Positions 20,090-31,100 of a stretch of 64,000 nucleotides of DNA are shown one piece after another. The stretch lies in assembly GCA_012934845.2 (NCBI GenBank), contig WNNJ02003044.1, forward strand, positions 62,001 through 126,000, written 5' to 3'. The notes under the pieces were generated by a model that was given only the letters and a program-made list of their open reading frames with translations, was not told the origin of the DNA and made no database searches. Position numbers and translations under genes: made by a program. Source of the stretch: Pomphorhynchus laevis (lineage: Eukaryota; Acanthocephala; Palaeacanthocephala; Echinorhynchida; Pomphorhynchidae). Numbering within the stretch: the first letter of the stretch is position 1; each line of letters opens with the position of its first letter.

Positions 20090-20850
20090 ACTTGTGGCAT
20101 TGTGAACCACTCTATTATACTCTATTGTCTTCGACATGATTACGGCTTCTATAAAGCAGTACAGTGGTTTGCTTCATATCCGTCTAACCGTATCTTTTCT
20201 GCCTTCTCAAATTCTTTCTAATTATCTCCGTCTTCACTAGCACATTGAATTTCCAAGGAACCATACCTGGTCCAATTCTTTTCACTCTGCTCCTTAGTAA
20301 ATTATTATCAAATGAGCTCCTTAGTAAATCATTAGTAAATCGTGTAATCAACATTTGGAATGGATTTCTATCATCGCTTCTTTTCCCTAAAATCGATTAC
20401 TATTTAGCCTTTTTGCCAATTCTCCAAAATCCATCATCCTAGCCCTACAACGAATAATCAACTCCGCCGTTCGAGTACTCTTTCGTTAACGTCGCTTCGA
20501 CCACACATCCACATATCTTGCCCAACTCTCCTGGCCCACCATCTACATCCGCATCAAACTTTGTCTTGTAACTTTTCGTCTCATTGCTGTCGGCTCCCCA
20601 TCATTCATCAACCTTCATTTCTAACTCGACACTCGCCCCACCTCGCTATCCCTGCGTTCCCGTCATACCCTTTTACTCCACGTTCCCAATTATTCCAACA
20701 ACTATTGTCTCCGATCCTTCCTCGTCGCCGCCTCACTCGCCTGGAACCAACTCCCTCTCGACGTCCGCCGCGCCCCCTCCTTTATCACATTCAAACACCT
20801 CCTCCGTTCACACATTTTCGACACATGATTTACATTTTGCTACGTTAAAA
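20090..20850 (+). mobile_element. Degraded family B LINE, RT and C-terminal fragment
   Basis: Frames in succession match family B: YCLRHDYGFYKAVQWFASYPSNR (20130-20200, against LRHDYGFSLPTVSWFSSYLSNR), GTIPGPILFTLLL (against GVPQGSVLGPMLFSLLL), IDYYLAFLPILQN, RRFDHTSTYLAQLSWPTIY (about 20495-20545) and LAWNQLPLDVR then FKHLLRSHIF (about 20735-20822). Part of the palm, including the YADD region, is missing. Multiple frame changes. Confidence 0.78.
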
Positions 20851-20984
20851 TAAATGTTTTTTTATTCACACTTTAAACTTCAAGTTAGGAAAGAGATTCA
20901 TGACAGCTTGATCCATCAATCATTGTTGAAGTACCCATTCGGCTGATTACTTTCTACACTTCATATTTTTATTTTTATTATTTT

Positions 20985-21055
20985 AAAATACAGTGAACAG
21001 ACTGAATAGCCATTTGCGGCTTTGTCTTGTACTCAATAATAATTATTATTTGTGT
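20985..21055 (+). other. LINE 3' tail with nested hairpin
   Basis: The sequence gaacagactgaatagcca at 20995 and the agac/gtct and agcc/ggct stems match the A2 3' end at 12611-12650. The loop differs. An AATAATTATT tail follows. Confidence 0.7.
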
Positions 21056-21269
21056 TTTTTTTTGTATAATTTTTGATGGACATTTGATGATCGCATTGGC
21101 CACTAGATAAAATACTTTATAAACCAAGAAAAATAAATCCAATGTAAGTTTATGAAACGTTAGTACAAGACATGATGAATATTAAAAATAATGAAAAGCT
21201 AAAAATAATTAAACTGCTCTCGGACGGATTAATTAAGAATCGCTGCTACTCGCTTCCGCTTCCACGTAT

Positions 21270-21765
21270 CCAATAAATCTTGGTGAACTTAATAGTTTTG
21301 AATGTGCATATAGAAATGAAACCAAGTTGATTCCCTCTACTAGTAATCTTTCGTATGAAAATCGGTTTAAGAAACTGGATGTACCCTCCATTAATTATGC
21401 ATTCATGATGTTTGATCTGTGTTTAGTATGGAATATTCTTTATGCTTATAATTATCCCTAAAGGTTTTTTGGAACTGAGGGATCAGTCTTCATTACGCGG
21501 CCATTCTTGGATGTTAAAGATAAATATATTTAATCGAACCCGAATTAGATGTCTTCGTTGAAGTGTTATTCAAACGTGGAATAGTCTTACCGAAGAAACC
21601 GAATCGACAGAAATAATTTTAAAATTTAAGGACAGATTGGACGTTGACCCGTCAGATCCTCAAGACACTACATAAGAAATTGACTTTTAAACTATTTCAT
21701 TTGTATTTGTGAAGCAACTGTTAGATCCTTTGGCATATTTTATTCTCTATAATAATAAAATTACT
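21270..21765 (+). mobile_element. Degraded CR1-like LINE 3' fragment
   Basis: Near 21550-21650 the frames read IQTWNSLTEETESTEI and LKFKDRLD, corresponding to VNVWNSLPEYVVASTTLTLFKKRL of family A, followed by an AT-rich tail with aataataaaa at about 21755. Stops interrupt it; the left border is uncertain. Confidence 0.5.
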
Positions 21766-22109
21766 CGTTATCATCAATTATTATACAGGATAAAGTAATG
21801 TCCTAATGTTGGCCGTCACTGGTATCGAAAATTATTATTTTACGTTAAAAATTAGAGATTAAATAATTGAAAGGTTATACGAGTTGAAGCAAGTGCTTGT
21901 CGATTGTTTGCTTGTTGGTAATAAATGTATGTAACCTCACTTTATGAATTTAGAAAATATTCCAAAAGAATCGTTTGTTTTGAGATTATGGAAGTTGGGA
22001 AGCCGCGTTTCACTTTGGAAATGTTTACTTATGACGGAAATAATACTTTTTGATTGCTGTAAAGAGAATGTTAATCGATTAAATTATTTCAAGTTGATTT
22101 AATATTAAA
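21766..22109. other. Upstream region of the AKAP17A-like gene
   Basis: AT-rich, no ORF or recognisable promoter element. It may hold the promoter and a 5' UTR exon, but I see no direct sign. Confidence 0.4.
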
Positions 22110-22122
22110 TTATTATTTTCAG
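22109..22122 (+). promoter_or_regulatory. 3' splice acceptor directly before the first ATG
   Basis: tattattttcag ends at 22122 and the ATG begins at 22123. This is either the end of an intron in the 5' UTR or a trans-splice acceptor. The form tttcag next to ATG resembles spliced-leader sites of nematodes, but no leader gene is in the window. Confidence 0.5.
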
Positions 22123-25100
22123 ATGGCAGGGGGTGTTTTATTTGAGTGCAAGGATATCAGTGAAAGAATTGATCTTTTTTCGCCAATGGTACTTTAAAGT
22201 GTAATCGATAATGTACTTATTTTTTTGTACTAGGGTATGTATATGAAGCAGATAGCTCGATTAAACATTAGTGTACAGATGCCGCTCTTACGTCTACCTG
22301 GACAGGCAATTTCTAGCTGGGAATTGACAGAACGCTTAAGAGAATTAATTACACCTGATGAATTTATATGGCTACGATCTATGCTAAAAACCGGAGTAGA
22401 CATTATGCGCTTCGAAGGAGAAGTTGAATCTAGATCAATAATGCGAAGTATTTTGCCGAAGCTTGATAACGCAACTGTTACTCTTGAAGGATATCATGAG
22501 CCCTTAAAGGTCCGAGCAGCTGAAGCTAAGCTTGTCTATCCTACACGTCAAGAATGGGAAACGTTTTTCAAAGAAGCGAAAAACATGAACGATTCTAAAC
22601 CTGGGGAAAGACCGGATACCGTGCATATTGAAGGTATTCCAAATTAACAATTATCTCTTTATATTTTTTCGAAATTAATCATAATTTTCGAGCAGTTACA
22701 AAATTTGATATTATATGTTATTATGGAAATGACCAAATTTGCTATTGTTCTAGCGAATTTAGTAAACCGTCCTGGTTGCATCTACAACAAGCTCAGGTGA
22801 AAAAAATATTTACTAAAATCATTTTTAAAAATGATTTTTACTAAATTTTTAAATTATTTTTTTAATATAATTATATATTATAATTAATTAATTGTTCTTT
22901 ACAAATTATTTTTTTAATATAATAATATATTATAATTAATTAATTGTTCTTTACAAATTATATGATCGTCGTTTAGTTTACAATCATGTATATATAGTAA
23001 TTGAGGCGGTTTAAGCTCAATTACAATATATACAAAAAGGATCTCATAATGGACGATCCCGTCAACAGCCGGCTTAACGATCATTACCAATATATATTGA
23101 TATATATCAATTTCCATTGCTTAATTTACTTGCATGGCTAGCATTAAAATTATAGACATTAAATATTTATTCGTCTTATAATTATATATATCGACTACGA
23201 ATAATTCAACCAAATGAATTTTTAAATTAAAATATAATTTAATTTGTGAATGCACGCCAATTTGATCTTACAATTTAATCTGTAATGCATTGAATGTACA
23301 CCAATTTGATCTTCGTACGATATTAATATATCTGCAACATTTATCTGTAATGCAGAAGAATTCAATGTAACGCGTGTTCGTTCGTTTATTGAAAATGTTA
23401 TTGCATCTACTTGGATTTTTTTCTTGCATGGATATCTAGTACATTATTAAATTTACATCGAATGTAACTCTTCACTGTTTAATAGTGCACAGGTTTTGCT
23501 ACAATATTATGAATTAAATTGTCTTTTTTAGGACTACCCGTCAAGTGGTTCTGTTCGAAATCATCAAATAGCGTTCTTCCTAGCGAAGATTTAATCCGTA
23601 AAGTCTTTTCACAATTTGGGGAAATTACGGCTGTGGATCTACCTATTATTGAGGCTTATCGAGTTAACCCTAATCAGCCAACATTTTCAAATTCGCTATT
23701 TGACGTTTACATTCAATTTAAAGAATATATTAGTTTCGTTAAAGTTATGGACGCTCTCAGGGGTATGAAACTTTTAAAAATGGATACCAGGGGAAATAAC
23801 GCGTATACTGCGTGTATTAAGGTATTAAATGAATGTAGTAACTATTAATACAACAATTTGTTTAAACAATTATTAAATTTACTTGAATTGTGAGATTTTA
23901 TACCTCACACATGGAACTTGTGAGCTCCAAGCGATACTTTGAGCTAACAAGGACAACTTTGGGAGCTCTGACTGATTTCCATTATTGCACAAAAATTGAA
24001 ATTTATTTTACTTTTTCTAGTATTTAAAACTATAAACTTTTAATGAGTCATTGTCAGATAATTTTTGAATTATTTAAGATAATTGACATTTTTAATATAA
24101 ATGATAGTTATGTAATATTGTAATCATTGATAAAAATCGTTTTAGCTCGTATTAAACAAATTAATTAATATTAATAATTTATTATTAATTAATTATTAAT
24201 TAATAATTAGTTATTAATATTTGAAAAAAAATTTGAAATTATTTCTGAACAATATAAAAAAATAGCTTTTGTAATTAAAATGAATCGAGATAAGTCAACG
24301 TAAAATTCATTGTTACAAATTTTCGATCACTACTGCGATTATCAACAGCAACATATGTGTTCCTGTTAAAAACAATGGAGTTTGCTTAAACAATAAATAG
24401 AATGATTACAATATTATATTTTTGGTTGTAATTTAAAATTACAATTACTATCGTCCGATATATTGTGTATATCATATGATATATGTATTATATATATTAT
24501 TATAAAATTTATGATATTTTGATAATGCTACATATATTTTAATGTACTCTGACAATTCCTATATATTAACGATTGAAAGCGTGAAAGCATATGAAATGAC
24601 AAAATAAATAAAAACATAAAAATAAATAAATAAAATTTAAATATTAAAATCTTAAATATAATTATTATATACGATTATATAAAATATATATTATATATAC
24701 AAAATATATAATTTATAATTTTAATATTATTGATATATAATTAAAATTATAATTTACAAAATATTTATATTATTTGCTTTTATATATTAGTATTAATTTA
24801 TTACATAGAAATTAATACTAATATTATAAATATATTTATGAATATATATACAAAATACTGGAATTATAAGTTTATAAAAATAAACTTTTAATTATATAAT
24901 TTTTTAGATAAATTTTTGCATAATTTTTATGTTATTCTTTTAATTTCATGCTATATTATAAAATAGCAAACGTTGTCTTAATACGGATTGCTGTATTATT
25001 TTCTTATTTCGTTCGTCTTGTCTGTTATGAACAATCTTTTATTTGTCGGCTTTTCTCTGTTAGCGTTCTAATATAATTAGCGTTCTAATATAATATTGAA

Positions 25101-28100
25101 TTACTGAGCAAACATATCGTGAACAAATTGTAATAGCTCATTGATGCAGTTGTTGAAATAACAACAACTGTAATAGCTGCAGTTGTTGAAGTGATGTCGT
25201 TGTGCTATTTTTGGTATTGCCACATTTTTTCAAACAAATTTAAATTACATTTTAATGTTTAGATTTTATTCTTTAATTATACTTATTTTTTATCAACAAA
25301 GTTCATTAGTGATCACTAATATATAAAAATACTAATATTTATACTAATATATACGATATATATATTGATTTTAAGTTTTCGTTAATACAGATGTTGAAAC
25401 GCAGTAATCTTCTAATCCCAAGTACACTGCTATATATTGCATTTATACATTTCATAATTATTAAAAAATTACTTAAATATATTATACTAATTTAATATTG
25501 TATTTTATTGATATGGTTGTTTATGTGGATTTACTTAGTTTTTAATTAGGAACAATTGACAATTATTCCATTTTAACGTCAACTACAAGTTGTTGCCATT
25601 AAACAATTTGTAAAACCTGATTTTATAACAATCCGAAACCTATTGCATAGCAGTTTCTCCAGATGACCTCTAATTCTTATTCTGATAGTTTGTTATTTAT
25701 TAGTCAATTCGTAAAAATGACGTTTATTTTAAATTTTTTATTTTAACTTGATTTAAATTATAAAAAATCTTTAATATTTTTTTTATAAAAAATTTTTAGT
25801 ATACTATAAGAAATTAAATAATTTGTATTATAATAAGATACAAATCGCATAAGAAGAAATATGTCAATAGCATGTATTTGTCTCCGCTGCTATTTTGGAT
25901 AGAGGAATATCTTCCGAAACCTGATAGCATAGCAGTTCCTCCTGATGACCTCTAATTCTTATTCTGATACAACGTCTGTTATTTATTAGTCAATTCATAA
26001 AACTTGATTATTTTTAATTTCAATTTTTTATTTTAACCTGATTTAAATTATAAAAAATCTTATAACAATTATTTATTATTGATAATGAACTACTAAATTA
26101 TTTGAACTTTATTTAGATATTAAATAATACACTTTGTATTAGAGTAAGATACTAGATAATCAAATTTCATCAGAGGAAATACGTTATTAACATGTATTTA
26201 AGCCCGCTGCTATGTTGGATAGAGGATTAAGGGCCGAAACCTGATAGCATAGCAGCTCATCCTGATGACATCTAATTTTAATTCTGATACAACGTCTGTT
26301 ATTTATTAGTTAATTCATAAAAATGACGTTTATTTAAAATTTTAAATTTAAACTCGATATAAATTATATGAAATCTTATATAATTAAATCTTATTTAATT
26401 ACTAATTGTTTAATTATTTAATTATTTATTTTATTATTATTTTATTTTTATTTATCCTTATTTTTAATTTATAAATAATTTAATTTTAAATAGTTGATAC
26501 TTATCCATTATTGATAAATAATGGAGACTAATAATAAAAGACTCAGTTACTTGATCTAATTACAACATCTCGAAATCTAGAAATATTTAGTTTATTATTT
26601 ATATAAAATATGTAAATGTGAAAAAGAAGTTATTGAAAAATTCGCAAATATGAAAATGTTCCGTGAAAATGAAATGTTCGATATATTTAGAAATAAATAT
26701 GAAATATTGATTTGTTGCCTTGTTTATAAATCAAGGTCGATTTTGATCGCACAAAACATCTCTCCGAAAATTCTATACAAAAGCGCATGATCGAATCAAT
26801 GAAGAATGAAGAAATGGAAAGGTTACGGCTTGCGGAAGAGCAGAGGAAGAAAGATGAAGAACAACGGCGTCGAGAAATTGAAAGGTTGTCTCTTAATTCT
26901 GGTTAGGCGCTTTATCTCAAATATAATTTTGTAGACTTCGTTGTGAACTCGCTGAAGCTGGAGAACCAATCGCCGTTGGTGAAGATATTGTTCGCGTACA
27001 AGAAGAACGAAGACGTGAACGGTTAATTTTTTACTTTTAAAGTTAGTTAACTTTGCTGTTTCATATTAGCGAGGAGAAAAGACGATTTAAGCGATTGGAT
27101 AAGAAAAGAATAGAGGAGGAAAAACAGTTGGCAAACAAAATTGCTTTAGAGGAAAGGAAAATATTGGTGACTCAGAGGAAACTTGAATCCATGCGTCTTC
27201 TCGAAGAGTTATTTAATCGCGTGAAGGTACTTATCTCAATCTCTGCTAATTTGATTAAATTCTGTATTGCTTGGCTTGTTACTTAGCAAAAAGTATACTT
27301 TTTGTTATTGAACAAAAAGTATCTTCAGTATCTATAATTTCCTGTTTTTTCACTTCTACGTAAGTATTACTCCGGTTTATATAACGAAAACTTCGCCGGC
27401 TAAGCTCTGACTTTGAGACTTTTGTCTCAAAGTGTTTTTCGATTGACATTTAGGTGTAGATTTCAAAAATCTATTTAGATTTTTGATTCGAATAAAAAAC
27501 GTTTCGTGCCAACTTCAATTATGTTCATTAACAGTTTATTGCGAAATAAATAATATTATTTAAACAATCCGTATACGGAAACAAAATGTTAAAATACGAG
27601 AATGATGGAATTGTGCATTGTTATCTGTATTTAAGTCACAAATCATGTGTTAACAAAAAGCGTTCATTTAATTTCGCATTAGTAATTCTTCGTTTCTTTT
27701 AATCTGATACAAGTTTTACTTCCCGTTAAGCCCTAACATTTGATCTGAAAATATCTACTGGAGTTATGCTTCTGGATCAATGTGTATTCAAGCACGTGAG
27801 AGTCGTTTTGTACACGCTACATGCTGACTGAAGGCTTAAACAGACCTCAGGATCGTACATATGAGAGTTGAAGCAGATATCTCCCCATTTACTAGATATA
27901 AACTCAGCTGTCTGTGTTAGTTTAGGTGATATTGGATCGCAGAGAAAATATGCCAACAACGTATATATTGCTCTGGAGTCGCAGAGAAAATATGCCATAT
28001 ATAATATGGCATATTAACTATATATTGCTCTGGAGTTCCATCTAAAAGTAAAAAGTAGAAAACGACTTGTAACAAAGAATTTATTACCTTTCATTGCAGC

Positions 28101-31100
28101 CATTCGGAAGCTTCCTAAACTTGATAACTGGATAAACGTCGTTCCAACGTACTGAAAAACGCGCAGATTAGGTGAAATAAAAACTGAAGGCACCAATTAT
28201 CTTTCCTCATGTATTTCATTAGTTTGGTTTTCATTGCCTTAGCCTGTATCGTCAACGATTTGTCAATAATCCTATCTGTGACGGTTGCGAAATTTTCATG
28301 CCAAATGTCGAAATACATTTACACACATAGTAGAAGAATTTTTCGTCGAAATGTGATGATGACGAACAAGCCCGGTGTCTATGCACGCCAGCTCATATCT
28401 TTGTTTTTTTCATTATATTCACTTTCAATGCTAACCGATTCCGTTGATATCGCCATACCATCCTATGATATCGTATTATTATCTCGTACAACATCGTCTA
28501 GTATCTCTTACGTGCTTTGAGTACATGCGTTGACTACTTTCTGCTAGCTGGGATGTATTGTTGATTGGTTCGCTATCTTCTTTGCAGTATATCCCACCTT
28601 ACCGAAATTTTGAATCTGACTTTGATACAACACCTTGTCCTCATTGGAAAGCCATTGTTCTGTGATTTTTGTAATGTTAAACAAGTCTTCAAACATTTGA
28701 TCGACATTAGCATTTGGTCTCTTCAAAAATAATAAATATTTTTCAAACAATTTAGAAACCTTGCGTTTCTAAATTGTAAACTCCATAACAGGAAAATTAA
28801 GAACACCCCATAGTTCCACAAATTTTCTCGAGATGTTTTCTATTCGGCACGATCGAACTTTTTGATTATCGCTACAACAAATGAAACGATCGAATTTTTG
28901 AAGTTGAAGTGGCATTCGAGACATTGTACATACCGAATGCGGTACGGAAGAAATAGAGGTGCGACGTCGATGGTTTTTCAATAGAGGAACTAAGTTCCTT
29001 GCTTATTGATTTTTATTTCGAATGACACTTTCTTTCGGGTGTTTGTAAAAGTATCTGAAAAACACATTTCGATCGTTTTAAACCATTTGCACTGCAAATG
29101 GTTTATAACAATCGAATTAGCTGAAGGAACAGCTAATTCGATCGTATTACCTTCATACATAGGAACACATGTATGAAGGTAATAAAAAAATTATTATTAT
29201 AATTAAATTATTATTATTTCAAAAAAAATCAATTATTAAAAAAAATTAAATTATTATTTGATTATTTTATCAATTAAGAATTTTATTTAATTTCTTATAT
29301 TTTATTGTTTTAAAAAAATTTCAAAAGCTGAAACGAAATGTAAGTTAGCGCAGAATATTTTTTCAACGAAGTAAAAGGTAATTAGATTTTCGATGTTAGC
29401 GTAACATATGATCTTTCTAGTTAGTTCGGTGATTATTAAAATGTCATACCTCTAATTTAGTAGTCAAATTAGTAGTTAGTAGTTAGTATTATACTGCTAA
29501 TTTTCATGCATATTTGATGCATTTTTTCTCTTTCTTACAATTTCTAATTTAAAATCAACGAACTATCATTATTATTAATATTATTAATATTATATTATAA
29601 TATATAATATTATAATATATTTAATATTACAATATTATAATATTATAAAAATTTAATAAAAAAGTACATTAAACTCTAGTAATTTTATTCAATAAACTAG
29701 GTTACTATAAAAATACCATCAAACAGAAAATTGTGAAATATATAAATCAACACAATAATATTAAAATTAAATTTAAAATCATTAGCGGAAAATGTTTATG
29801 GATGAATAATAAATAATATACTTTGTATTAGAATAGGATACTATATAATCAAATTGAATAAGTGAAATACGTCATTAGCATGCATTTGACCCCGCTGCTA
29901 TTTTGGGTAGAGGAATAAGTTACTATAAAAATAACATCAAGCAGAAAATAGTAAAATATATAAATCAACACAATAATATAAAGAATAAATTTAAACTCTT
30001 AAGTTGCAAATTTTTATGGATGGATAATAAATAATATACTTTGTATTAGAATAAGGTACACTAGATAATCAAATTTCATCAGAGGAAATACGTCATTGTG
30101 TGACTACTAATTATAATTAGTAGTCACACATTTGGCTCATTTGAACATTTGGCTCATCTCATTATAAGCCATTTGTCAACTAATTGTCAAAACGGTAACT
30201 TATTTCACTCCAGTTTGTATTAGGAGTCGTGTAACAACTAAAAAAATAAATAAATTAATAAATGTTTAAATAAATAATCAATAAATGTAATAATTATAAT
30301 AAATGTCTAAAGCATTATAAAATGCTTTTGTTGCTATTTCATTATTCAGCCATCATCATTTACAAAACATCTCAATTGTACTGTCAATTTATAAATACCG
30401 ATATTTAAATTTGTTTAGATTATTATTGCCAAAGAGCAATTACTAAAGAAAGAACGCGAGTTGAAAGAAGAAAAGATTAAGCAAATGGATTTAGAAAGAC
30501 TTCGACACGTTGAAAATGCGAGAATTAAAGAAGAAGGAATAGAAGGAAAATCCAGTGTGGACGCTGCACTAGCGGTTTGTGCTGAATATTTAATAAACCT
30601 GATAGCATAGCAGTTCCTCCTGATGACATATAATTCTTATTCTGATACAACGTCTGTTATTTATTAGTCAATTCATAAAAATGACGTTTATTTTAAATTT
30701 TATTTTTATATTTTAACTTGATATAAATTATAGAAAATCTAAAAACAATTATTAATTTTATTATTTAATTATTTCTTTTTGATTTAGCATTATTATTTTT
30801 AGTTTATAATTATATTCAATACGTAGACTCAGTTAGCTGATGTGAATTTCGAATATTTTATATTTTAGTATTTTCCGTGCAATCAACACCTCAAAAGTAT
30901 TTTGAAATATTTATTGCATGGACTAATTTATTATTAAATTTAAAATTATTTAATTAAATACCAATGTTGTTTGTTAATATATTTATTATATATTAATAAA
31001 TAATGTTGAATAATAATAAAATAATTATAAATTATGTTGTATTAATATATATTATATATAAATACAACTAATAAAATGTTATTTTTATTTATTTGCAAGT

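Larger units (their letters stand above)
22634..23531 (+). other. Intron 2 of the AKAP17A-like gene
   Basis: About 0.9 kb. Besides the palindrome and tandem duplication it has a repeated word ccaatttgatctt (23249 and 23293 areas) and atctgtaatgca twice. No gene. Confidence 0.6.
23822..26735 (+). other. Intron 3 of the AKAP17A-like gene
   Basis: About 2.9 kb, very AT-rich, containing M1-M3 and small direct repeats such as agcgttctaatataat twice near 25063-25095. A hairpin cagttgttg...caacaactg lies at about 25147-25170. No ORF of note between 23850 and 25600. Confidence 0.6.

Noticed and set aside
20561-20853. Pro/Ser-rich open frames near 20.6-20.85 kb
   Set aside because: They are out-of-frame readings of the degraded family B RT end (LAWNQLPLDVR, FKHLLRSHIF).
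28014-28981. A nested minus-strand host gene in intron 6
   Set aside because: Several short frames without shared phase, no clear splice sites and no recognisable family; listed only as unassigned.
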